In this document: positions 15,969 through 24,362 of the stretch, one piece after another | Position numbering within the stretch: position 1 is the first letter of the stretch | Layout of the letters: the number at the start of each line of letters is the position of its first letter | NCBI RefSeq assembly: GCF_003950315.1 | Contig: NZ_NGJT01000009.1 | Location: forward strand, 1 to 64,000 | DNA length: 64,000 nucleotides | Origin: Vagococcus bubulae | GTDB taxonomy: Bacteria > Bacillota > Bacilli > Lactobacillales > Vagococcaceae | Direction of reading: 5' to 3' | Made by a program: the position numbers and the translations under genes | The notes under the pieces: generated by a model | What the model saw: only the letters and a program-made list of their open reading frames with translations | Told to the model about the DNA's origin: nothing | Databases searched by the model: none

Positions 15969-17486
15969 CTAATCAACTTTCAGATATTTACACTGATACG
16001 TCCTTTTGATTAGCCTGTCTAATTCTTCATAATCTCTTATCGTTAAAGGAAAATCAAAATATTGAATCATTGGTGACATGGAGTCATTACGATTAAAAAT
16101 ATTTGATACATTTGTTAAGACAATATCCACTTCTTTCCCATCATATGTATCAATAAATTCAATATGATATTGACCAGAATAGCGATATGTCATATCTCTT
16201 TCTAATAGCTCTTTCGTTAAATATGGCAAATCACTTTCTAATAAAATACAAATGGTCGGCTCAAAATAGGTCAATGGTTTAATCATAGAAAATAATAGCA
16301 TGTATTTTTGAACTAAAAAACGCTTCTGTAAAAAAATAGAATCATTGGTTTGATTATAGACCTTATCTACTAAGCGATGTAGCTCTGAATATAGCACTGT
16401 GTATTTTTCCTGTGTATCATCCAACATATAACGACCATCGATTGTCAAAGATACATGATGAAATAATTTACAAAATAAATGGGTACAAAACGTTGTTAGA
16501 AAAAAAGAATCATAATAATTTTTAGGAATAGGCAGTAGTTCTTGATGAAATGTACTAACCAATGAATGGGTTACAAGAAATACATCTGAGTTATTTTTTT
16601 TATGATAATCTAACACTTGTCTTGTTAAGTTATCACATTGATAGATATTCATTCTGAGTTGAATTAATAATAGATAAAAATAAATTTCAGCTGTTAATGC
16701 TTGTTGCCTTTTTAAAAAAAGAATTTCTAAAAAGGGCGCTTGATTTAAAATTTGAGTAATATTGACATAGTCTTTCCATTCAGATTCAAATTTAATTACA
16801 TGATTTTTACCTAACCTAAATAGATTGATAGCTAACATATAAGCTAGTTGCTTTCTTTGTGTTTGAGTCAAGTGCATCTCTAATGATTGATTCAAACCAT
16901 CGACTACTTCATAAACCTTTGATTGACTTACTTGTTTAAAGGGCCAGTCATTTCCCTTAAAACCATACCATGTTAAATAATAGGTCAACAATCGAATTTG
17001 TTTTTCTTCTCCCACTATCCTGAAACTAATATTGGATAAGGACAAATGATACCTTTTCAAATACTGACGAATTTTTTTAATCCCTTTTCTGACCTTACTC
17101 TCACTGATAAAATGATCCATCGAATACTTGGTCACTGATTGAAACTCTTCAAAAAATATTTGTTTTAACATCATAAAAGTTTCATCTTGTTCTAACACTA
17201 ATTGTTTAAATCGATTCAATCCTTGACCTTTAGGTGTTTCTAGATAGACGCCTCTATATTTTTCATAACTTAAATACAATCTGTCTTCTTCTTTTTCTTC
17301 TTTATTAAACTGCTCAATACAATCTTTTAATTGAATCACATAGCGTTGGATGGTTCTTTCCACAACATTCAATTTTTCACTAATCTCATGTATGCTATAC
17401 CATTCATTTTTTTCTGATATGATTGAAAAAATAGATAAAATATTTCGACTATTTGCATCTAATAACATAAATAAATCTGTTTCCAT
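15969..17486 (-). CDS. Mga/RofA-like transcriptional regulator
   Basis: This 505-residue regulator has an N-terminal helix-turn-helix (about 30-55; IHEISEKLNVVERTIQRYV) of the Mga type. A second winged-helix segment follows around residues 100-150, then central PRD-like helices and a C-terminal EIIB-like region. Mga-like proteins are DNA-binding regulators in streptococci and enterococci that respond to sugar-PTS phosphorylation. The gene lies between the fumarate reductase gene (166 bp downstream) and a small-protein gene, all on the minus strand. Its targets cannot be told from sequence; the fumarate reductase gene is the nearest candidate. It is similar in length and layout to the plus-strand regulator at 24363-25838. 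Confidence 0.85.
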   Translation of the reverse strand: METDLFMLLDANSRNILSIFSIISEKNEWYSIHEISEKLNVVERTIQRYVIQLKDCIEQFNKEEKEEDRLYLSYEKYRGVYLETPKGQGLNRFKQLVLEQDETFMMLKQIFFEEFQSVTKYSMDHFISESKVRKGIKKIRQYLKRYHLSLSNISFRIVGEEKQIRLLTYYLTWYGFKGNDWPFKQVSQSKVYEVVDGLNQSLEMHLTQTQRKQLAYMLAINLFRLGKNHVIKFESEWKDYVNITQILNQAPFLEILFLKRQQALTAEIYFYLLLIQLRMNIYQCDNLTRQVLDYHKKNNSDVFLVTHSLVSTFHQELLPIPKNYYDSFFLTTFCTHLFCKLFHHVSLTIDGRYMLDDTQEKYTVLYSELHRLVDKVYNQTNDSIFLQKRFLVQKYMLLFSMIKPLTYFEPTICILLESDLPYLTKELLERDMTYRYSGQYHIEFIDTYDGKEVDIVLTNVSNIFNRNDSMSPMIQYFDFPLTIRDYEELDRLIKRTYQCKYLKVD

Positions 17487-17633
17487 ATTTCAATAGCTCC
17501 TATATCTTATGACAGTTAAAAAAGCGACAGATCCAGTGAAAGTAAAAGGTACAAATTAAGCGGAATAATTTTCATTACTCCGCCCAATGTCTATTCATTT
17601 AAAAAAGATGTCGACTAAACTGTCATTTATTTT

Positions 17634-17876
17634 TTAATCCCATTCATCAACAAGATTGTCTAATTCTTTTTCGTTATAGTTATCGTATTTATCAATTTCA
17701 TGTAAAATCTTTTTAATGTCATGAATGGCTTTCTTTTCTTCAAACCAGCATTTCACTGATTTTTCATGTCCTTTTTCCATTTCATCATTAATTTTAGCTA
17801 GTGTTTCATCAAGATTGCATAATACATCAGAAATCTTATTAATAGCTTTTTCTTCTTTTTTAGCAAAATCTGTCAT
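17634..17876 (-). CDS. Small helical hypothetical protein
   Basis: This 80-residue protein has no signal peptide and is highly charged, with predicted long helices (LDETLAKINDEMEKGHEKS and EKKAIHDIKKILHEIDKY). The acidic C-terminus ends in WD. I do not recognise the family. It starts 20 bp after the lipoprotein gene at 17897-18559 with a GGAGTGATAAC site, so the two are very likely co-transcribed and may act together. A weak 10-bp hairpin at 17560-17583 follows it and may be a terminator, though its T-tract is poor. Confidence 0.65.
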   Translation of the reverse strand: MTDFAKKEEKAINKISDVLCNLDETLAKINDEMEKGHEKSVKCWFEEKKAIHDIKKILHEIDKYDNYNEKELDNLVDEWD

Positions 17877-17896
17877 TTGTTATCACTCCTGTTTGA

Positions 17897-18559
17897 TTAT
17901 TTTTGTAATTCTAAAGGTAATTTAACATCATAAGTGTGTTCCACTTTATCACTATCGTCACCTTTTTTATGTCCATCAAAAGTTAATTTAATTTCTTTTA
18001 CTTGGTCAGCTTGATCTAATTTATCAAAAGCGAAGTAAACATGACCATCTTTTTGTTTGTCTTTAGCAAAAACATCTTCCCAATAATCTCTGAAGTGTTT
18101 TCCAGTAATTTCTGTGCCATCTTTTAATACTAGAACAGCGTCACTTGGATGGATGCTAACATCTTCTTTTCCATCATTTTTCAAAGTGAAGTCCATAGAC
18201 ATTAAACCTTTGTATTCATTGTTTTCTTTATCTTTGTATTTGTCTACTTCAACAATTTTCACTTTATCGATTTTAAAATCAACATTTTCCCAACTTTTAT
18301 CTTGCCAATCAGTATCATATTTTGCTTCTAATTTAACTTTAGGATCATTGTCCCCTTTTATGATTTCTTTAAATGAGCCATCATCTTTTAAGCTAACACT
18401 TTCAACATCGACTTTTTCACCGTCTTTTAATTTTTCTGTTGTAGAAGAGACTGTCCCTGCTTCAACGGTTCCTTTTACTTCTTCTTTAGAACCACATCCA
18501 CCTAAAAGTAATAATAATGTTGCTCCGACAGTGATACTTAATAATGCTGTTTTTTTCAT
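17897..18559 (-). CDS. Hypothetical lipoprotein (DUF5067/DUF4352-like immunoglobulin fold)
   Basis: This 220-residue secreted lipoprotein has a hydrophobic signal and lipobox LGGC (Cys at about 22). A charged linker leads to a beta-rich C-terminal domain. The pattern VEVDKYKDKENNEYKGLMSM and FTLKNDGKEDVSIHPSDAVLVLKDG is what is seen in DUF4352/DUF5067 domains, where a strand carrying the normal function x-N-x-x-x-x-x-I precedes a conserved acidic turn. The function is unknown. It heads a two-gene unit with the helical small protein. The family call is from remembered pattern and is moderate. Confidence 0.72.
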   Translation of the reverse strand: MKKTALLSITVGATLLLLLGGCGSKEEVKGTVEAGTVSSTTEKLKDGEKVDVESVSLKDDGSFKEIIKGDNDPKVKLEAKYDTDWQDKSWENVDFKIDKVKIVEVDKYKDKENNEYKGLMSMDFTLKNDGKEDVSIHPSDAVLVLKDGTEITGKHFRDYWEDVFAKDKQKDGHVYFAFDKLDQADQVKEIKLTFDGHKKGDDSDKVEHTYDVKLPLELQK

Positions 18560-18719
18560 GATTGTTCCTCCTGAATTTAACTAATGTCTAATAAGAATTA
18601 GTTATTTAATTAATTTACTATAAGTATTATATTTTTTAATTTTATCTAATTTATGAATAATATTTTCTGTTTTTTCGATACATTATGAAATACAATTTCA
18701 CAATTTATTCATTACCTGA

Positions 18720-20105
18720 TTAATGCTCAGGTTTCACTGTTGTTTCGATAGGTGCTTCATGACATAAAATTCTCGCTTGATTTAATTCTTTTATCGCGGC
18801 ATTAAAATCTTTAGCAAAAGCATTTGCCATGTTTTGTCCCATATCCGCACGACACACAAAACGTTGAACAATGGTATCTTGCATATCTTTAGGGAATGGA
18901 TAAGAAGGAACTTGCCAACCTCTCATTTGCAAACGATCAGACAAATCATATAGTGACCATTCTACATTGGCATCCTCTTTTAATGTGAAGCAGACGATTG
19001 GTAAATTTTCACCAGTATTAAACATTTTAAAAAGTCCAGTGTCTTCAACTGTTTTTGCTAAAGACATAGCTACTTTTTTTGTTCGCTCATGGATTTCTTT
19101 GTATCCATTAAACCCAAAGCGATAAAAATTATAATATTGTCCGATAATTTGACTTGCACTTCTTGAAAAATTAATCGCCATTGTTGGCATTACACTGCCT
19201 AAATAACTTACTTCAAATACTAACTCTTTTGGCAGATACTCTTTATCTTTCCACAATACCCAACCAACACCTGGATAAACTAACCCATATTTATGACCAG
19301 ATGAATTAATAGACACAACATTTTTTAATTTAAAATCCCATAATAAATCTGGCTCTACAAATGGGACAAATAATCCGCCACTTGCAGCATCCACATGAAT
19401 AACTAACTCTTGATGATGCTCTTGGTTATATGCCTCTACTAGTTCGTCTAGTTTTTTTATGTCATCAAATTTCCCTGTATAAGTTATTCCTAATATACCA
19501 ACAATCCCAATGGTATATTCATCAACATAATCCATAACAGTGTCCGTATTAATACTCAAATGACCACTCTCAACTGGGACTTCTCGCATTTCTATATCCC
19601 AATAAACACAGAATTTTTCCCAACACACCTGATATGCTGAAGAAATAACCAAATTTGGTCGTTTAGCATTAATATCTAACCCATTTTTCTTAGCACGGTC
19701 ACGCCATCTAAATTTCATTGCCATCCCACCAAGCATACAGGCTTCACTTGATCCAACAGTTGATGTTCCCATTACTTGCTCTCTATTAGGTGCATGCCAT
19801 AAATCAGCAATCATTTTCACGCATTTTTGTTCTAACGCTGCTGTTTGTGGGTATTCAGATTTATCAATGGCATTTTTTTCCATTGTTTCAGCCATAATAG
19901 CTGTTGCTTCAGGTTCCATATAAGTTTGACAAAATGTGGCTAAATTTTGTCGAGCATTTCCTTCGTTGATTAATTCATCTTTTATTAATCGATAAGCAAT
20001 AGATGGATTGATTGGGTCCATTCTCATTTTGTCTAACATTACTGCTTCTTCTGATGCATTTGATCCAAATATTGGTACTACTGATTGATTTTTTTCGCTA
20101 GTCAT
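18720..20105 (-). CDS. gadB: Glutamate decarboxylase
   Basis: This 461-residue PLP enzyme converts glutamate and a proton to GABA and CO2, raising cytoplasmic pH under acid stress. The PLP-binding lysine lies in SINSSGHKYGLVYPGVGW. The cofactor site residues are in VIHVDAASGGLFVPF, and GTSTVGSSEACMLGGMAMK contacts the phosphate. Length matches bacterial Gad proteins (about 465 aa). It is the last gene of the unit gadC-yhgE-gadB, 65 bp after yhgE, and could also have a minor promoter of its own. The C-terminal tail has a His, as in pH-responsive Gad enzymes (HEAPIETTVKPEH). Confidence 0.96.
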   Translation of the reverse strand: MTSEKNQSVVPIFGSNASEEAVMLDKMRMDPINPSIAYRLIKDELINEGNARQNLATFCQTYMEPEATAIMAETMEKNAIDKSEYPQTAALEQKCVKMIADLWHAPNREQVMGTSTVGSSEACMLGGMAMKFRWRDRAKKNGLDINAKRPNLVISSAYQVCWEKFCVYWDIEMREVPVESGHLSINTDTVMDYVDEYTIGIVGILGITYTGKFDDIKKLDELVEAYNQEHHQELVIHVDAASGGLFVPFVEPDLLWDFKLKNVVSINSSGHKYGLVYPGVGWVLWKDKEYLPKELVFEVSYLGSVMPTMAINFSRSASQIIGQYYNFYRFGFNGYKEIHERTKKVAMSLAKTVEDTGLFKMFNTGENLPIVCFTLKEDANVEWSLYDLSDRLQMRGWQVPSYPFPKDMQDTIVQRFVCRADMGQNMANAFAKDFNAAIKELNQARILCHEAPIETTVKPEH

Positions 20106-20170
20106 AACTAGACCTCCTAATTTTCATTCATATATATGTAAATGGGATAACAATCTCATTTAGGCAATAA

Positions 20171-22639
20171 TTATTTTTCTAATGCTTGTAATTTTTGATT
20201 ATCATTTAAAGCAGAGATATTTTCTAAATGGTTTCTTTGTAAATAATCCATTGAAAATCTTAAAAGGATAACAAAGAAAATAAAAATACATAATAACGTT
20301 ACAATGCTACGATTAAACATCGGTGCCCCAATCCCTCTTGAAATGGCTTCTCTAAATCCGTAAACCGAATAAGTCATTGGTAAATAAGGATGGATAGCAT
20401 TAAAGAAACTATTCTGTAACGGTAATGGGAATGTTCCTCCAGCTCCACCAAGTTGTAACACTAATAAAATCATCGCAACAAATCGGCCTGGATTATCAAA
20501 CGTCATGGCTAAGAACATAATAAGGAACATATAACTCCAAGCCGTAACTATCCCAACCAAATATAATTTTCCAACCTGATCAACAGGCAGTTTTAACGTT
20601 AACATAATCGTTGCTTCAATAATCGCCATGGCTGTTGCTACAACAAATCCCATTGCGACTTTACTTAACCACCAATCACGACTTGATTGATTTTCCATAG
20701 AAACACGTCTAATTGGAAAAATAAAATTAAAGACAATACATCCAACAAATAATGCTAATGACATAATATATGGTGCTAAGGCTTGCCCATAATTTTTTAC
20801 TTTACTGTATTCAATATTTTTTAATCCTGTTGGTGCTGCAAACATATTGACATTTTTGTTATTAAATTTTAGTCGACTTACAATGGTATCTGCTTGATTA
20901 AGAGCATTCGCCATAGTTGTGGCACCTACTGTTAATTGACTAACACCAGTCATTAATTTAGGGGTGTTATCTGTCAATTTAGTTAATCCTTGACTTAACT
21001 CATTGGATCCATTATCTAGCCGTGTCACACCTGATACCAACTCTGGTAATTTACCAGACATCGTATTTAATCCGTCGGCTAATTGATCACTACCTACTGA
21101 CAAACGGTTCACTCCATTAAGTGCAACAGGAGCTTCATTAACTAATTGATTGACTTGAGCTAATCCGTCTTCGACTTCTTTTAACGTATCTTGAGGATTA
21201 TTAGTTTTAATCGTTGTTCCTAAACTTTGTAATAAGTCTGTTGTCCCTCTAGTCACATCATTAAGTGTTTGTTTTATTTCACCAGTATTATTAGAAATAC
21301 CCTTAGCCACTTGACTGACCATTATGGCTTGGTTAGATAAACTATTTGCTTGCTGACTAGCTTGAGTTAATCCTGATTGAACTTGACTGACAATACTATC
21401 TATATCTCCTGAAGAGGATTGTATGTCCTTCACTAATTGAGTCGAAAAACTTGTTACTTGCTCAGAAATTTGAGAGATAAGTTGCTGTTTTACCTCATCA
21501 CTTATCTGAGTATTATTTTTAACGATAGATTCTAATAGCTGTTCAAGTTGTTGGGTATCATCTGAAACAGTTTGATTTATTTTGCCAATCACTTGACTAA
21601 ATACAGATAATTGTTGACCTAAATCGACTAGATCTTTTGCTAAATCAGATGACCCACTAGAAATTTGATTTAACTCTTTCGAATCATTTAAGACAGATCT
21701 TAATTGTTGATCTATTTTTTCTAAGTCTTCTTTCAATAATTTGGCAGAAGAACCAGATAAATTTCCTTCAATGTTATTTAGACTGTTTTCTAATTCTTTT
21801 GTCCCATTTAATAAATCACTCACACCACTTCCCACTTCACTTAGTTTTCCATAAAGTGGTTGTAATGTATCATTTACTTTATTTAATCCATTAGACAACT
21901 GTGTCGCACCATTTTGTAGTTCTGACACACCTTGTTTTAATGGTGATACACTTGAAGCAAGCTCATTTATACCATTAGTCAATTTGTTAGACCCACTAGA
22001 TGCAGAAGAAACACCTGTTGTGTATTCACCCAATCCTTTATCTAATGTTTGACTCCCTGTTGCTAATTCTTTTGAGCCATTCGTTAATTTGATTAAATCT
22101 TGCTTACCTTGTTTCCCAACATCTAGGGCTGTTTTCACATAAGCTGCTGTCACACTTTCCCTGACTTTAGCTTCTAATTCTTTTGCCCCAATTTGTGCCA
22201 TATCTAATCCAATATAGTTTAATGAACCATTTGTAGTATATTGAATTTCCATTTGTGTGGGATTAGTTTTTAACAGTGAGGCCGCATTTTTTGAAAAATC
22301 TTTTGGAATGGTCACAATCATATAATATTTCAAATCTTTCATTCCTTGCATTGCCTCTTTTGCATCAACAAATTCCCACTTAAGTTGTTTATTATGCTTT
22401 AACTCATCTATCACACTTTTACCAACATCTATTCTTTGACCTAGCATTTCGACAGGTTGATCTTCATTAACGACAGCAACTGGTAAATGACTTGATCTGT
22501 TATAAGGATCCCAAACTGACTTATCAAATACACTGGAATACAAAATAGGAATGAAACAAATCGCGATGACAGAAATTAACAATAATTTATTATGAAATAA
22601 CTGTTTAAATTCCTGTTTAATCATTTGCAAATTAATCAC
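20171..22639 (-). CDS. YhgE/Pip family membrane protein
   Basis: This 822-residue protein has one N-terminal membrane helix (about 15-35), a very long extracellular segment (about 40-620) rich in Gly-Asn-Ser helical repeats (for example SGSNKLTNGINEL and NGATQLSNGLNKV), and five to six C-terminal membrane helices of the ABC-2 permease type. This is the YhgE/Pip architecture; Lactococcus Pip is a phage receptor, and related ESX-associated proteins help secretion. It overlaps the end of gadC by 4 bp (GTGA), so the two are translationally coupled. An ATG at 22624 is an alternative start. Its place between gadC and gadB is unusual. Confidence 0.9.
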   Translation of the reverse strand: MINLQMIKQEFKQLFHNKLLLISVIAICFIPILYSSVFDKSVWDPYNRSSHLPVAVVNEDQPVEMLGQRIDVGKSVIDELKHNKQLKWEFVDAKEAMQGMKDLKYYMIVTIPKDFSKNAASLLKTNPTQMEIQYTTNGSLNYIGLDMAQIGAKELEAKVRESVTAAYVKTALDVGKQGKQDLIKLTNGSKELATGSQTLDKGLGEYTTGVSSASSGSNKLTNGINELASSVSPLKQGVSELQNGATQLSNGLNKVNDTLQPLYGKLSEVGSGVSDLLNGTKELENSLNNIEGNLSGSSAKLLKEDLEKIDQQLRSVLNDSKELNQISSGSSDLAKDLVDLGQQLSVFSQVIGKINQTVSDDTQQLEQLLESIVKNNTQISDEVKQQLISQISEQVTSFSTQLVKDIQSSSGDIDSIVSQVQSGLTQASQQANSLSNQAIMVSQVAKGISNNTGEIKQTLNDVTRGTTDLLQSLGTTIKTNNPQDTLKEVEDGLAQVNQLVNEAPVALNGVNRLSVGSDQLADGLNTMSGKLPELVSGVTRLDNGSNELSQGLTKLTDNTPKLMTGVSQLTVGATTMANALNQADTIVSRLKFNNKNVNMFAAPTGLKNIEYSKVKNYGQALAPYIMSLALFVGCIVFNFIFPIRRVSMENQSSRDWWLSKVAMGFVVATAMAIIEATIMLTLKLPVDQVGKLYLVGIVTAWSYMFLIMFLAMTFDNPGRFVAMILLVLQLGGAGGTFPLPLQNSFFNAIHPYLPMTYSVYGFREAISRGIGAPMFNRSIVTLLCIFIFFVILLRFSMDYLQRNHLENISALNDNQKLQALEK

Positions 22640-24060
22640 TTTCTTTCTTCATTAGTTAAATTCATGGAATGTTTTTTTCCATAAAGTTGATAAAAAACAA
22701 AAGGCAACAACACGGTGATAATAGAGCTCACGCCTAAGGTGATGAGATAGGTTTTTGCTTCTGTTGTTTTTAATTCACTCGGTGCTATAAAGGAAGAAAA
22801 TAATGCTAATAAGGACATCAACATACCTAATCCAGCTAATAACGCTTTTACTTTTTTTCCCCCTGGTACTTCATAGGCTCTTTTTAACCCTTGATTTGAT
22901 TTTTTAAAAATTAAAATAAAATAACCAATAAAAAATAATAAATAGCCACATAAATAAATTACCACTGTTAAAGAGATGGCTGTTAAAAATGACACGGCAT
23001 TTCCTCCACCACCAAAAGTTAAAACGGCAGCCCAAATGGTAACAATCACTCCTTGAATGATTAATAGTGTTGTTGGCACCCCATTTTTATTTATTTTTTG
23101 ACAATTTTTTGGTAGTAGTCCTTGATCAGCTACATAACGTAGCCCTTCAGTTGGGCTGACAATCCATGAACTAACTTGTGCTAAAACACCAAAAGCCAAC
23201 ATAATAGCAAGTATTTCAACTAACCATGATAATTCTGGATGACCTTTTAAAATTAGAACTTCAAACGCTTGAATGACCCCACTATTAAGAGATAGATGCT
23301 TAACTGGAACAACCATTGAAACAGTCGTTCCGCCAATGGTACTTAATACAATTCCTGTAATAACTAAGTAAACCATCATCAACGGATAATTCTTTTGTGG
23401 GTTATCAAGTGATTTGATATGTGAGGCGGATGCTTCCACTCCAACATAAGCTAAAATAAAGGTTACTAAAGAGGAAAATGTCTGCTTATTAGGGAAAAAT
23501 GACTTATCTAAAAAAGAATGGGTCACAGCATGACCTGTAGCAACATATTTAATAGTAAAAATTAATAAGACAGTTACAGGAATAATAATTCCTATCACAA
23601 AACCTGCTTTCGCAATTTGAGACGTGGTTTTTGTCCCTTTAAATTGTAAAAATGTTAATAACCAAAAAATTAAAACTACCACTAAAAATTTAATGAGCTT
23701 ATTGTCATTCATCTCTGGAAATTTCAATGCGTATGATAACGCACCAATAATAAAGTAACTCATTGTGACAAATCCGACTGTGATTTGAAACCACTGGAAG
23801 AAAATGGCAGCAAAACCAAATTTTTCTCCTAATGTCTTACCTACCCATCCAAAAATCCCACCTCCGTCAAATGCCTCTACAGTACCAATTTCTGCCGCAC
23901 AAAGGGCTACTGGTAAAAACCAAAATAAACCACATACTAATAAGAAGAAGATAAGTGTCTTCCCCGATTCAGCAAACGTTGGGTACTCATAGACTGTGAT
24001 AAATAACGAAGCCGTCATGGCAAAAAAACTGAATAAAGATAATTTTTTTGTGTTCTGCAT
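22636..24060 (-). CDS. gadC: Glutamate:GABA antiporter
   Basis: This 474-residue APC-superfamily transporter has about 12 membrane helices, the N-terminal motif SLFITVYEYPTFAESG and the EAFDGGGIFGWVGKTLGEKFG block that are typical of GadC. It imports glutamate in exchange for GABA made by GadB. It is shorter than E. coli GadC, whose C-terminal plug closes the channel at neutral pH; here the tail after the last helix is only about 15 residues. It is the first gene of the gadC-yhgE-gadB unit and is divergent from a Mga-like regulator across 302 bp. Confidence 0.93.
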   Translation of the reverse strand: MQNTKKLSLFSFFAMTASLFITVYEYPTFAESGKTLIFFLLVCGLFWFLPVALCAAEIGTVEAFDGGGIFGWVGKTLGEKFGFAAIFFQWFQITVGFVTMSYFIIGALSYALKFPEMNDNKLIKFLVVVLIFWLLTFLQFKGTKTTSQIAKAGFVIGIIIPVTVLLIFTIKYVATGHAVTHSFLDKSFFPNKQTFSSLVTFILAYVGVEASASHIKSLDNPQKNYPLMMVYLVITGIVLSTIGGTTVSMVVPVKHLSLNSGVIQAFEVLILKGHPELSWLVEILAIMLAFGVLAQVSSWIVSPTEGLRYVADQGLLPKNCQKINKNGVPTTLLIIQGVIVTIWAAVLTFGGGGNAVSFLTAISLTVVIYLCGYLLFFIGYFILIFKKSNQGLKRAYEVPGGKKVKALLAGLGMLMSLLALFSSFIAPSELKTTEAKTYLITLGVSSIITVLLPFVFYQLYGKKHSMNLTNEERK

Positions 24061-24134
24061 GATTTAAAACCTCTCTCCTAAACTTCAAAAACAATAGAGT
24101 CATTGCACCTTTTTTTCTTTACAGTAGATAAAAA

Positions 24135-24172
24135 ATGCTATAGCATTATAAAGCGTCAAAGCATGTTATCAA
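24135..24172 (-). promoter_or_regulatory. gadC promoter with overlapping 12-bp palindrome
   Basis: On the minus strand there is -35 TTGATA (24167-24172), a 16-bp spacer and a perfect -10 TATAAT (24145-24150). The palindrome ATGCTATAGCAT (24135-24146) overlaps the -10 and the likely start site, which is an operator-like position. The gadC leader is then about 75 nt. Confidence 0.72.
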
Positions 24173-24295
24173 TTTCTCCACTATCTTTATGGCAACGATA
24201 GTATATCGCGTAATTCATACTTAACTTAGAACACAAAATGAAAAAAAAACTAAAAAACTTTGATTTTATTAACCTAAAATCTCTTTTTATACGAA

Positions 24296-24324
24296 TTGTC
24301 TTTTTTTATAAAACGGATTATACT
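24296..24324 (+). promoter_or_regulatory. Promoter of the gad-linked Mga-like regulator
   Basis: -35 TTGTCT (24296-24301), a 17-bp spacer and -10 TATACT (24319-24324) lie 38 bp before the start codon. Confidence 0.7.
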
Positions 24325-24362
24325 TGGTTTATTAGTATGTCTGATTTATTTTCTCGAAAGGA

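Larger units (their letters stand above)
24061..24362. other. 302-bp divergent control region between gadC and a Mga-like regulator
   Basis: This region holds no gene. It contains the minus-strand gadC promoter (24145-24172), a 12-bp palindrome overlapping its -10 (24135-24146), a short dyad CGATA-gta-TATCG near 24189-24201, a long A-rich tract at about 24237-24260, and the plus-strand promoter (24296-24324) of the regulator. Confidence 0.7.

Noticed and set aside
20171-22639. Prophage signal from the phage-infection-protein name of YhgE/Pip
   Set aside because: Pip is a chromosomal surface protein used by phages as a receptor, and no phage genes are present.
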